This document shows, one piece after another, positions 1-27,100 of a stretch of 64,000 nt of DNA. The position numbers were made by a program, and so were the translations under genes. The stretch comes from Trachythela sp. YZ-2020. Its lineage: Eukaryota; Cnidaria; Anthozoa; Malacalcyonacea; Clavulariidae. Under the pieces are notes generated by a model. It was not told where the DNA came from and did no database searches. It saw only the letters and a program-made list of their open reading frames with translations. Location: the NCBI GenBank assembly GCA_016169945.1, contig JADLSH010000184.1:1674001-1738000 (forward strand). Reading direction: 5' to 3'. Numbering within the stretch: the first letter of the stretch is position 1; the number at the start of each line of letters is the position of its first letter.

Positions 1-113
1 ATGACCAGCGTCCGCTCAGCATCCCCCCCCCCCCTCTTCCCCACCAGACCAAGCTGGATCGATCCCTGAAAACCTGTGCCTTTGGAATGAAATTGTCTGT
101 GTTACTTTTTTAG

Positions 114-14793
<14,680 letters not shown>

Positions 14794-14865
14794 TTTAGTT
14801 CGAATTTAAGGTGGAATCTAATGATACCTAAAGCTGATTTGCATAAATTTTGGCGGGGGGGGGGG

Positions 14866-14921
14866 CGACAGCCGGGGAATCGAACCCGCGACCAATGCTC
14901 TACCAACGGAGCTACGAAGTC
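14866..14921 (-). mobile_element. SINE head with tRNA A and B boxes but no anticodon arm
   Basis: On the minus strand: GACTTCGTAGCTCCGTTGG, then GCGGGTTCGATTCCCC, with only about 10 nt between the D and T arms. The anticodon arm is missing. It resembles the head at 11627-11699 (GACTCTGTAGCTCAGTTGG). A poly-C/G run borders it at 14854-14865. Confidence 0.65.
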
Positions 14922-14955
14922 AAGTCGGTTCGAGTAAGTGGTATTTCGGAGCTTA

Positions 14956-15173
14956 CGCCTGTATTCTAAAAGCTTACTCACACTCAAAGAGTGGAGGTTC
15001 AATCTGAGCTACCCTTGAGTGTCAGTGCTGTTTTTGAATAGCTGGAGGGTGAGTACTCACATAGTTGGTACGGCACTAACCCTCCAGCTATTCAAAAACA
15101 GCACTGACACACAAGGGAAGCTCAGATTGAACCTTCACTCTTTGAGTGTGAGTGAGCTTTTAGAATACAGGCG
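14956..15173. mobile_element. Palindromic MITE
   Basis: Arms of about 95 bp (start CGCCTGTATTCTAAAAGCT, end AGCTTTTAGAATACAGGCG) around a short spacer, just downstream of the STRA6-like stop codon. Non-coding. Confidence 0.88.
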
Positions 15174-15181
15174 TCAGTCTT

Positions 15182-15420
15182 AAGGCTGCTTTCCAGTCAT
15201 GCGTTTTTTATACGTACGTACACGCACGGAAAAGTTTAAATCGTTCTAAGTTTTTAATATTTTACAAATAAGTTAACAAATGCATACTAAAACTTACGGA
15301 ACACTAAATTCTGTACATTTATTCATTTGGTTATTTCATAAGTAACATTTAAATGGATTTAAACTTTTCCGTGCGTGTAAGTGCCGGAACGAAAAACGCA
15401 CGACTGGAATGCAGCCTCAA
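15182..15420. mobile_element. Inverted-repeat MITE
   Basis: Ends AGGCTGCTTTCCAGTCATGC and GCACGACTGGAATGCAGCCT, with inner arms TGCACGCACGG-like/CCGTGCGTGTA. It lies between the STRA6-like and GPCR genes, 3' of both. Confidence 0.8.
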
Positions 15421-15843
15421 ATTAGTCTCTAATGACCGGGTTAAACGAGAACAATCGAGGGACAAGTCGCTACTAAAAAAGTCTACGAGATTAAAAAATC
15501 ATGTGATTTTTAAAAAAAAATGTGATTATTTTTGTGATTCCCCCCCCCCATTTTTTTGACATTTTTCTATATTTTTGTGATTTGTCTATTTTTTGTGATT
15601 TGTTTCGTGATTTTTTTTGATATTTTTTTGATTGGTGTGCCCCTTTAAATGAATAAGAGAGGCGAGAAGTTGACTGGGTATTCATACGAGAGTTGACTGG
15701 GGTCAGAAAAGGAAAAAACTCATCTCATCTCATCTCAAACGAGACGAGACTGCATGAGAGTTGATAAGAGTTGGCGATCAAATTCCCATCCTCGTTTGAC
15801 CAAGGGCTTTGAAATGTACACATGCATTACTGAGACAGAGTTA

Positions 15844-16014
15844 AGGTACGTTCACACACAGCGATTCGTCGGGCCGATTTCAGATGCACGTTAATGATAC
15901 TTGAAAAATACGTGGCCAACGTCATCTGACAACATCACCAACTGAAAATATTCGTCATTAACATTCAGAGAAACCTAAAATCGGCCCGACAAATCGCTGT
16001 GTGTGAACGTACCT
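15844..16014. mobile_element. MITE with TTA duplication
   Basis: Termini AGGTACGTTCACACACAGCG and CGCTGTGTGTGAACGTACCT, flanked on both sides by TTA. A 3-bp TTA/TWA target is typical of PIF/Harbinger elements. Confidence 0.85.
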
Positions 16015-18256
16015 TTATGCAGAGAAAATTTTAGCTTTAATTACAGTTATTTTACTATATTATTTAATATAAGTTAAATACAAAGTTATTTCCAAATATT
16101 ATACATCCCGTGGTGATCATAGCAGTAAAGATTACATTGCCATTGTTACATTTATTTAAGAATCATAATTATAGTTCCAAATTAAAGTCATTTGTGTCTT
16201 TTTCTATGGTTCCATTACTCCAACGTTGCTAACCAATGTCACTTTAGACGAGAAACGTCTCATCTCTGTAGAGAAACCTGAAATACGAAAACAAATGCAA
16301 AACAAATACGTTGGCACTAAAAAATTATGATGTGTTCTGGTTCGCTATGCTTTAAATAAATACAGATTCGAGTTTCTGATTTAGAAGATGTCGAATTTTA
16401 GTCGAAACAACGCGAAATTTGGGCATTGTTTACATCGCGGGACCCCCCATAGCACATGCGCAGAATGGACTTTACATGGTCTTTAAGTATTTACCTAATG
16501 TTAAAAAACTCATTAATAATTCATGAGGAAAACACAAAGAAAATCATGACCGTATCGTGGTTTTATATGTGATAAAAATCCTCCTGATTTACATAAACTT
16601 TAGCTTCGATTTTCTCGGCTTAGACAACGTTATTTTTCAAAATTACTACGCCAACGGCAACGAACTTACCAAATGGCGATCGTTTTTTAAGCTATTCAAA
16701 ACACTCGCAGAACGTGTTTTATCAGATATAAAACACTCGACTTCCCCTCGCGTTTTATATCTGATAAAACACTCCTGCTCGTGTTTTAAATATTACTTAA
16801 AACTCACCTTAGTGATAACACTTTCAAAGCTAGACTAAACTAAACTTTATACCGGGTAGTAAAAAAAAACGTTGACGCGCACAGTTAAAAATGACGCGCG
16901 CGCTGAGCAGAAACAGAAGGGTTTTTTGGCCTAAGTTTTAGTTTTTATCAGGTTTTTATAGTATATCATTTACGATAAAATTTGATTTTTATTAATTAGC
17001 ACAATCACTTTGTAATCACAGTTATTGATTAAAAATCACACATTTGATCATTTGATTTCTTTATTGATTATCAATCACAATCAGAATTAAGACAATCAAT
17101 TCCATATTATATAATCAATTTTATTTTACAATTTTATTATGATTAATTAATCTACGCAATCTGGGATTAAATTTACTTGTTCCTTTGAAACTACAAAATT
17201 GATTTGATTATTTTATCGATAAGTTAAGATTGTTCTATTGATTTACTAAAATCATTCAGTTAGATTATTTATTTTACAGTGCATTTAAGATTGGAATTCT
17301 GGGCTTCCGCTGTCCTCCTTTTTCAAAGTGGTCCTAAAATGAACATTGTGCATTGTTTACAGAAAATAGCTGGAAAATTGATGGAAGTAGAACACACAAT
17401 GGCGGACAGTAGGAGGGTGGAGGGCAACCGGCCTAACCCCCAAATAGTTTCTGAAAGCCTTTAATTGGTATCTGGAAAGCTGTGTAGCGAAGCTGTAACA
17501 ACAATTTTACAACCATGAAAGAATTGGTAGGCTATAAATTAAGCAAATTTGTATAAAAACTTAAGGCAACAAGTTTTATAATTACTGAGATTTGCAACAA
17601 CAAAAGGGTCGTAATATGGTTGCAACCTAAATACGCCCCCCTCCCAATATTTCGTGAAGTGTCCGCCACTGACATCACATAGATAATATTACAGTGCAAA
17701 TAGAAGAATACTATTTTCGAGTGTTGTCAGTTTATGCAAAAATATCACTTGTACATTGCATTTTCGTCTATGTCAACAATACGAATATCGTCAATACCAA
17801 CTGTGCATCGATAACTTGAACAGTTGATTTACCATTACTACTACCATTGCTTGATTTGGCGAAACTACAATGCGCAAGTGACCACCAAGGTCAACGATCA
17901 GATTTTTGCATAAACCAAGACTAACATAGAAAATTTGTTACATTGTACTTCCATCAATGGCATTGTTTTGTCAACTTACTACAAGTTTGTCGCTCACGAC
18001 CTAATACTGTAACAAGTTGTTCAATTGCAGGTTGAACAACTTGTTACTACAACTTGTTACGAGTTGTTGAACACAGCCGGCTGTACCAACTTGTGCGTTT
18101 TTGTGCAAGTTCAACTAGTGCTATTTCACGTGCTCATCCCATGTTAATCACGTGTTCACGTTTTGATCACGTGAAAACCCGGATTTGATCACGTGTTCAT
18201 CACGTGAACATCGCAAGTTGTCCACGTGAACAAAAAATATCACACTAAAAAATAGA
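16015..18256. other. Intergenic region between convergent genes
   Basis: No gene seen. 16717-16790 has a short inverted repeat of GTTTTATATCTGATAAAACA. 16930-17270 is AT-rich with many ATTGATT/AATCAAT words, resembling 24545-24910. 17935-18115 is a copy of the AACTTGTTG family. 18125-18235 repeats ATCACGTG and related words. Confidence 0.5.
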
Positions 18257-21200
18257 TTAAAAACTTTTAAACAATGCCCGGTATTCCTCACCCTTCTCCG
18301 ATGGCACATTTCCATTGACCAAGTCATCCATGTGAATCGAATGCCCGGATGCTGACGTAGTCGATCCGTTCCTGCCACGGGGGTTTGATGCCTGGCGGGT
18401 ATTTTTCTCCGGTCGGAGCCACACCACATAGACCTTTTGCCCGAACATCCCGGCGAGCAACACGGTCGCGTTAAAGCAAGAATTTAGCAAAAGTACTGAA
18501 GTTCGGTAGACCGCCCTTGTGCCATAAAACAGGGGGATGAAACATATCCACTGAACACACGTAGTGTACATAGTTATCCCTACCAGTTTCGCTTCATTGA
18601 AATTCGCGGGCAGCTTGCGGGTTAGGAAAGCATATGCGGTACATAGGACCAACAACAGGACATTATAGCTTATGGATATAATATATTCCATTCCCGAAGT
18701 GCGGCAGATCAAATGGAAGTGGTCAGGTTCGTAAAGCTCCGTCACTACCGAAGTTGTCCCGAAGATCGATGCAATCAGGCTGATCCCAACTTGAATGGAA
18801 ACCAAAAGGGCGGTTATAAAAAGTTGCGGGCCTGCGGTTATAAATGCGGGTCGGTGTTGCCCGCGAAATATACGAGCGATACGATTGGTTTTCACAAGTA
18901 TAGCGGAGTAGCACACAGCTAGGAACACGCCCGACCCAAACCTCTGATACACACATCTTCGCGCGGACGGGTCGCCTAGCAACGCAAAACCGAGAGAAAA
19001 TGACAATGCTATCCCGGCGAGCAGCAAGAGCATTAGTTCGCGTCCCGAAGCCATGATTAGTGGCGTGGAGTAAAATTTATACATAGTATATGCGACGAAT
19101 GAGGTACAGATCAAGCCAAAACAGCCCCATATTGTGAGCAAAACGATAACCCACTTAGTAGGGCCCTCCTCGGGCAGACGCTCGCACCCAGTCCTATTCG
19201 TGTTCGGTCGCTCATCAACCGCGCAGGACTGGCACTGGAATTCATCATTCACATATTCTTTCGTGGAGCAGGATTGACATTGCCAGCAACACGGTGGATC
19301 GTCCGGCTCATTGAATTTTCCTGGAATAAAAGAAGGAATATACAGACCTGTTCACACGATCGGATTGACGGATTTGCCCGATACGATTCTCCTCTTGACG
19401 CATGTGATTTACTCGTTTTGCTGACAAGAGTAAGGCTATTGGCTCATACCTGGCGAAAAGTGTAGTTGTGGCTGTATTGTGTGAAATTACATACGTCAGG
19501 AGGAGAATCCGATCCGACAAATCTGCCTGTGAACATGCCTTAAGGTGGCTCCCTACAGTTGGGCCTACCTTCCCAACATCTCCACAATAAAGGTCTACGC
19601 TCATGCAGATAGCGCATTTTTTCTACTCGGCAGCAATATTCAACAGCTGAAAACAGCATCTGCCGTTGCTCGAAAAATTTATCTGTATTTATACAGGATA
19701 GCAGTTCTAAAATGTTTTCCCTAGAGATCCAAAGTGTCATCTCTTGTTTTCCAGTAATGTTCTGGTCCGCTGCAATGGGCCACTACGACTTATGGCTATA
19801 TGTACCCTGCTAGAAGTGGTACCACTGCTAGCAGGTAATGGCTATGTAAAGTACCAGAGAAAACCGGCAGTGTTTGATGGAGAGAAGCAATCTTGCTACT
19901 GAGACGAAATTTTATCAGACAGGATTCGTACAAGTCAGGAAGGATAGAATTCAAGGACTTTTTAAGTACTTTCCAGGCCATGTATCAGGAAATTCAAGGA
20001 CTATTTAGTGCTGAAAAGAAGGTGTTAGAAGTCGGTAACATGTGCTGTTAAACTGTACAATTCTGCCGCATACCGACAAATTTCAGAAAATACAGTATCC
20101 TAGAACTAAAGGAAAAATAATTAAAGGGCTTTCAAGTTTTGCAACCATTCGATTAAATACAAAAGACGTTCCTTCCCTACCTTCGCCAATTTTGCATTCC
20201 TGGCCACACCATGACCCAGAGTTAGTCATCTTTTTGCGCTCTTCGAACCAAGATATATTCCTTTCAGAAGTAAACTTTCCTTCAATCCATACCGTGATAA
20301 TCCTATATACCCCGTTCACATAACTCATGATATCATATCGGGGCATACCGTTGCCGTTCTTATCGAAACTAACATTGCCGCTTTTACCGGTAAAACTGAT
20401 TTTCATCAGGTAATCTAACAGGTCAATCTCGTTTTCGGACAACTGTTTTAAACGATCCCTCAAATCAAGGGAGCTATTGGTTGTCTTCAACATCGCGTCC
20501 AAGCCATGCGCGAAGGCATAAACCGAATCAAAAACGTATGGAACTTTGTCATCGTGCGAGAATTCGTCTTCACTCCCATACGATTCACTACCGTTGCACA
20601 GCGATGTATAAATTCCCGCATTTGTGCTATTTTTAGAAATGACGCACTTGAAGTAGCGTTCCCAGAACAGATCGAACCACGGGTTCCTTGGATTCGCTCC
20701 TGGCCTCAAAGCTCGAAAATAATCGTGAAATTTTTTCAGCGAATTTGGACTTGGCGTATGTAATGCGATTGAGATCGCACCGCTTGCCACATCTTCAACC
20801 TCTCTCAAATCTTGTCCAATCCCCCACGTATCCGTGCCGAGCCAATGGAAACGACCCGGTGGAATGGCCTTGTTTTGGATCTTTTTCACGGTTTTGAGAA
20901 TAACAGATGTATGCACACTTTCTGTTAACAACACCACACCGCGGACCATTTTCCTTTTGTCAATATTCTCAAGGAATCTTTCAATTTCTCGCTCCAATTT
21001 GGAATCGTTCAAACTTCCATCACCTCCGGGTGCGCCGATTTTTAATTCCTGAACAATGCACAGACTTGTGTTTCTATTTTCAGCCAGCGCGACGAACCGT
21101 TCCCGGATGCGTTCGCCATAGTTCCCGGATGAACTGATGAGGAAGACCGCTGACCACCCGAGTTGGGCGATTATGTCGATCAAGGCTTCGGCCTGACACT

Positions 21201-22599
21201 CGTCGGAGGGGACGGTCCTCGTAAAGTACTCGTATTCGTCCCGATTGCTGAGATCGGGACTCGTCGCCCCATAGCTGATCTGCGGTAGCCGGAAGAGTCG
21301 CAACAAGCTTGCGACGGTTATAGCAGTTTGGCTCGATACCGTGCCGACCACGCCCATTACGGGGGGTGGTAGATCGTTAGGATCGGTACATATCTTCCCC
21401 CCCTGACCAAATGCATTCAACACGAAGTTGAGACTTTCGTCCAAAGCTATGGTGCCCGAGTAACAGTCATCTCTGATTTCAGCACCCAGGGTGATGTTGG
21501 GTAGAATGCTAGTGTCGTTGTTTATCTGCAAGGAAGGAATGTTCTTTATAAATACAATTTCAGGATAGGAATCTTTAAACTAATTAATGGGCTTCAAAAG
21601 GGGCTTCGGTGGCGAAGTCGTCAGAGCAATTAAGCGCCTTTCACCTCTGAGAACGTGGGTTCGATTCTCGTTGTGGATTCACGACACTTATGTGAAAAGA
21701 GTCAGTTAACGCTCTACCGAAAGTCTTGGGTTTTCTCCGGGTACTCCGGTTTCCTCTCACAAGGAATGTTGACAGGGTGGGTTTGGATAAAGCCCCAAAC
21801 TAACCCTTCCATCGTAGCTGTGCTCCCTGATCAGACACGAGTGGCATACGGGACAGACTGAATGGTCAGGCAATTGGACGCAAACCGAGGCCCAGAGAAC
21901 TTTGGGGGCCCACAATTACTGGAAGGAGGACAGATTCAGACTATTTCCTTTTGCTGAAAATTCACCTGGCTTCTGAGCTATGATTCTTGGAACACGACTC
22001 AGGTCCTGTCTGAGTGCAAACTAGTCTGGCCGCCAATTTGTTAGCGAAAAATGGAAAATGAGTGAGCGCGGATGAACATTTCCTTTGACGGTGGTGGAAG
22101 CACTATAGTGTGTTTGTTTACTGTGGATTCTAGAATGTTGTATGCACCAAAGATATGTAGAGAAAATAAAGAAACCATATATGTTACATACTAACTTTAT
22201 AATATTAAATACTATATTTTATACAATCATAAATGGGCTGAATTTCATTATTAACCGAGGCCCAAAAAGCTGTCAGTCCGCCCCTGTCTTCATTATAATG
22301 CTCTTTAAATAAGCAAAAACACATTACTTCACCTCTTCAACTGCATACAACATAGCTTCAACTCTCATGATATTCCTTGGGCTTGTACACTGAGCACACT
22401 CCTTGTCCAAGTACCTCCGATGCAGGGAGAACAGTCCTCCAAGAATCAAATCACCATTGATTTGGGCCACCAAGCTGTCCTTTCTGGAATGCGAACTCTG
22501 CATGAGCGAATGCGGGTCGAAATGTTCTTGCATTTCCAAACATTTTGCTATTCCCAAATACACCAGTATGTATAGAACTGTCTGGAGAGTGGAATTCAT
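18257..22599 (-). CDS. Class C G-protein-coupled receptor, metabotropic-glutamate-receptor-like
   Basis: Three exons on the minus strand: 22599-22333, 21525-20181 and 19320-18257, total 2676 nt (891 aa), phases matched. Residues 1-20 look like a signal peptide. About 30-510 form the Venus-flytrap domain (RVEAMLYAVEE, LPNITLGAEIRDDC, PQISYGATSPDLS, VPSDECQAEALIDI, GNYGERI, GTDTWG, NPWFDLFWERYF). About 527-585 are the cysteine-rich NCD3G domain (SWCGQECKIGEG across an intron, then DPPCCWQCQSC). Seven membrane segments follow (about 593-840), with a short tail of about 50 residues. The first donor is GTGAAG, chosen because it restores EE-INND as in known receptors. Thr, Tyr, Asp and Lys positions that hold the amino acid in mGlu receptors look conserved, but Arg78 of mGlu1 appears to be Thr. 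The family is certain; glutamate as ligand is not. Confidence 0.93.
19347..19540. mobile_element. MITE in GPCR intron 2 (CCTGTTCACA/TGTGAACATG family)
   Basis: Inverted ends around TCGGATTCTCCTCCTGACG-type sequence and the internal phrase TTTTCGCCAGGTATGAGCC (reversed here). Relatives occur at 28415-28555, 43738-43966 and a fragment at 48585-48620. Non-coding. Confidence 0.82.
19660..20110 (-). repeat. Dispersed repeat shared with 26100-26600
   Basis: Phrases such as CTAGAGATCCAAAGTG, AATTCAAGGACT and AGTGCTGAAAAGAAGG match, in reverse complement, 26110-26570 (GAGATCCAGTTAG, CTTCTTTTCAGCCCC). Related pieces lie at 57715-57760, 59540-59660 and 59750-59850. Probably a SINE or LINE-tail family; the head is not identified. 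Confidence 0.55.
21600..21800 (+). mobile_element. tRNA-headed SINE, copy 1
   Basis: It starts GGGGCTTCGGTGGCGAAGTC (A-box-like) with a B box GGGTTCGATTCTCG, then a conserved body containing TTTTCTCCGGGTACTCCGG and a GTTGACAGGGTGGGTTTGG tail. It lies between the first two GPCR exons. The copy at 36743-37085 is fuller. Confidence 0.8.
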
Positions 22600-24144
22600 T
22601 TCTTGTACGAAGTTATTTGATCATTTTTTTATGGATCCTTGGTCTCTAGTTGTGTCATTTGAAAGTTTTGAAACTAGTTAAAGAAATATCATTACTTAAT
22701 TTAGAGTTATAGGTTATTAATTAACCTATTCTAGTTTTCACTAGGCAGGGTTTGAGATTAGAATAACAGTTTAACTAGGACTAGTTTCTATGTGTTTGCA
22801 AAGCTTCTATGTGTTTGAAAAATGTAAACAAAGCTGATTCATGCAATTATTAAGAAAATAGTGATAAGTGTTGTATATATTCACAGAAGGTTTAGGTGGA
22901 TGGATATTTCGAGTGAAATATTATATACAATATTTTAGACCTGAACGGGAACGGCTGCGAAAAATGCAACTCTAGGTTGCATTTTTCGCAGCCGTTCCCG
23001 TTCAGGTCTAAAATATTGTATATAATATTTCATTTGCATTTTTCGCAGCCGTTCCCGTTCAGGTCTAAAATATTGTATATAATATTTCACTCGAAATATC
23101 CATCCACCTAAACCTTCTACATCAATTTCAATCGAGTGAGATGCAGAAAAAAACATCTTGTAATTTACCTTATATATTCACAGTATAACTTCAAGAATAT
23201 GATGATACACAAGATTAGCTATTCACAATTGAACCACGCATTCTATTTTAAGCTTCCTGCTTTTTTTACAGAAATCAGTCACTTTGTTCCGTTTTTCGTT
23301 CAATGAATGAATGGTAAATTATCATAATACTTATTCAGGAAAACCAACATCACAAAATTAATAGTGTTTTTCAGAAGGTTCCTGAGAAACATTAGAATAC
23401 AAAGGATATAAAACGATAGTGTACATGTTAAATTGAAATTCACCAAAGCACATCTAAATCTAATTAGTATTATATAACAAAGATCACATTCGGCATTTAT
23501 AATGAAGCATAATTGACATGCTCGAGGATATGCTTGCACGTATATCGCCAAATTTTAACGAAAATGTACAGCGATTGCCTTTAAATTGTAACAACAAATG
23601 CAGCAGATTATGACAAAATAACACAGCAAATATCACAGAAATATTTCAAAGAAAAAACATAAAATACTCACAATTTTCGAAGCTATTTTTTGTGTGCCTT
23701 TTTGCTTTTTCAATGTTTACCTTTATCACTTTATACACAACTTGCGGGCTCTCCAATTTCCGGGCACGTAGGTGTTGCAGGCACCATGAATATATAATAA
23801 ATATATTTTGTAACTCGAATTAGAAATCTCAAATCTGATATTATGAAAAATATGTATAAATAAAGGACTATTCAATCGCTATCGTGTAGAGAATGGACTA
23901 GTGCAAACAGTGTTGTATTATTTTGTGAAATTTCAGAAATTTTCAAAAATTTGTGATAAGCCCGCAACACCCGTGACACCTTGAAATTGGGTGAAAGGCC
24001 CCGCGGTCTTTAATCTGTGCCGCGGTTGTGCACTTGTTGTCATGCGCGTTTATCGACCGTTGTTGCTCTATTTTGAAAACTTCGATTTAAATTTGCTTCA
24101 AAATTTTGGAAAATTTTAACCTTTTTGGCAGATCTTTGCGTGAA
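22600..24144. promoter_or_regulatory. Intergenic region between divergent GPCR and PHD genes
   Basis: The two start codons face away from each other across about 1.5 kb, so both promoters must be here or further upstream. No core motif is convincing. 22885-23120 is a foldback in which GAACGGGAACGGCTGCGAAA and its complement occur three times; related flanks occur around the SINEs at 11600 and 25250. Confidence 0.4.
22885..23120. repeat. Foldback repeat with a duplicated arm
   Basis: AGAAGGTTTAGGTGGATGG to AAAAATGCAACT (22885-22972) is mirrored by 22975-23120, and part of the mirrored arm is duplicated (22979-23029 and 23037-23088). Non-coding; probably a rearranged SINE/MITE. Confidence 0.85.
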
Positions 24145-27100
24145 ATGAACAAGAAAAAACAACGAAAAGGTATGTGTGCACCTTACACTTGCATTTAGAT
24201 CTGTTGTTTTGTATTTTTTGCTTTAAAATAGCTGTTTTTGGCAAGCGTGTCAGCTCGGCAAAGAAATGAGGCATCCTGTTTGAATTTTTAAAGCCATGTA
24301 CATCGCTATATGAACACTATTGGATTTACAGTATTTTTATGCAAAAAGCTATAAACTTTTTGATTTGTTTGGTGTTTGAAAGGGGCAAAGTTCGGTCTAT
24401 TATTATAATCGCAAAGTGCATTTAGCATTCAGCCTTGGATAAATATTTTGAATGTTTGTTTATGTTATTTTGTATCGATGATTATGATCAAGCAACAGTC
24501 ATATTCGAAAACCTGGGTCATGTTTTATATACAACCAGGTGTGTGCAATCGATGATCGGAAAACCAATTGATCAATCGATATAATTTATTGATAATCACA
24601 ATTTTTTGGTGAAATCGTCATTGATTGTTATCGATTCCATCGATTGTTATTGACAGCTGAAACGTTTGAGCATATAGCACCGAAAACTACTTATATTATA
24701 TTCATTACAGGCAAAATTAAGAAATCCTTTAATTCATCCTTTATCAAATATGTCAATTTAAATTGAATCTATCGTTTCAAGCAGTCATTGATTAATATTG
24801 AAAATTGATACCAATCGATAATCACAAACGTCAGGGGATGTAGATTGGTTACTGATTTCCAATATCAATTCATTGATATCGATTACCACAAACTCTATTG
24901 ATTAATGAATATAATTAATCTCACAATTTAGACAATGAATTTGATAAAAATGTGTGTGCATTCTGTGCTGAGCCTCCAGATGAGAAGAAATGCGGGAAAT
25001 TTTTCACCTCCAAGTTTGGTTATTCTGTACACCAGTATTGTATGGTGAGTTGTTGAGGTTCTGCTCAAAAAAATTTGTTGATTGCTCATTCTTTCAATTA
25101 AAGAGGCCACACTGTCCCAACCTTCTATTTTGTGTCGTCTTACCTCATGCAACGCTAATTTAGAAAGTAATTATAGTATTTTTTGTTACGAAACCGCAGG
25201 TTCAATTCCTGCCAGAGGGCCTAAAGTTGCATTTTTCGTTGCATCCTGGTTAGGTCTAAAAATGTATATAAATTTCCGTTCAAATTTCGAGTGAAAAATA
25301 TATACATATTTTTAGACCTAGCCAGGAGCAGTTGCGATAAATGCAACATTAGGTCCTCTGGCAGGAATCGAACCTGCGGCTTTGCGATTCCGGTGCAGCG
25401 CTCTGCCAACTGTCAGCTACAGAGTCCAGTTGTCAAGAGCTAACCACAAGTTCATGTATACATACTAGGGTGATACCAGTGTTTGATACAAGGGTAAATA
25501 TTATAGATTTTGGGCATCTCGCTCGATAGAACTGAATATTGAAGGTGTCGTATATCTCCTGCATATCACATGCACAGGTTGACATTTGAAATCATCTACT
25601 CTTTTACTTTGGACATACATTTCTCTGTATTAGGGCCTGTTTATATGATCCCGTCTAGGCGGGACGGGATGTTTTCATCGCCTAGGCGGGATGGCGTGTT
25701 TATATGGACAAAATACATTGCCGGGATGAAGCCAGTTAAGTGCTTGACATCATATTTTCTTGTAGAAAAGGGATTTATGCGTGGTCAGAAGAAAAGTTCA
25801 TCCCGGCTAGGCGGGATAGAGTGTTTATATAGGAATTTTTCGTCCCGGCTAAGCGGGATCCCGGCAACAGACGCCAGGATCCCGTCTAGGTGGGATAGAA
25901 GCAGGATCATATAAACACTCAATAGAGTTTATATTACAAGCGGGATCTCGGCAACTGTCCCGTCCTGCCTAGCCAGGATCATATAAACAGGCCCTTAGTC
26001 TAGTATGTTTATATATATATATATATATATATATAGATATTGGACAATTCTTTTTCGCTCTCCTGCCCTTCAATATTATTGAACAAAATCCCTAATCCAA
26101 CAAATAGAAAAAGTATGGCTTGAACAGTTTTAGGGGTTCAGTAATACTACAGGAGGAAACCTAAACTAAACTAACTTTATTTATACTGGATAGCTCTATC
26201 AGTTCTAAACTGTTCTCCCCAGAGATCCAGTTAGAGCTATCCTTTATTGATCCAGTGTTACTACAGGAGGAAACTGGAGTACCTGAGGAAAACTTGTAGT
26301 TTTTGGTATGAGTCAAACAGCAAAGCACTTATTTCACTTGTAACTGAGGAAATTTTAATCAGAAAGCTGCCTACTGTCACAGGAATCACTAAGCCCCAGT
26401 CACAAAAAAGAGGTGCTTGAAAGTCCTTGAATTCTTAATCATGCTTTAGTTTTTGGATACTGTATTCAGTTCTGAAATGTGTTGGTATGTTGCACGATTG
26501 TACAGTTTAACGGCCTTTTATAACACCAACTTTTTTACCGATTTCTAATGCCTTCTTTTCAGCCCCAAATAATCACTGTGTGAAAAAACTAAATATACAT
26601 TGTTGGCTAAAGGCCATAATTGTATATATACACGAGGCCATTTTTGCGGCAACTTGAAACACAATTTTGGCCGTAGAACAATGTTAGGTAAAAAGTATAT
26701 TCGCAAAGAAATTGTGAACATGAATCTCGTTTTACTTTTCCAATATTTTTCTTGCTAAACATGCCCAGAAGGCAACAAAGTTCACTGTTTTTAATGGCTC
26801 TGTGCAGAAGAAATTGCTTTAAGGCGTTAAGGGTTTTTTGCGAGGCAAGATTTCTACCAAATCTAAAATCACCAATGCTTCTTTACAATGTCAATGTTCC
26901 GCAGTGCTGTGTCTTTAAACACACACTACCACAGTTCGTAACCACTGATACTGGTTTGGTAAATACCTTTCATTTACATATATTTCAATATCGAAGCATT
27001 GGTGGTTCAGTGGTAGAATTCTCGCCTGCCACGCGGGAGGCCCGGGTTCGATTCCCTGCCAATGCATCCCTTTACTTTTTCTTTCGCAAATTGTTACTTT

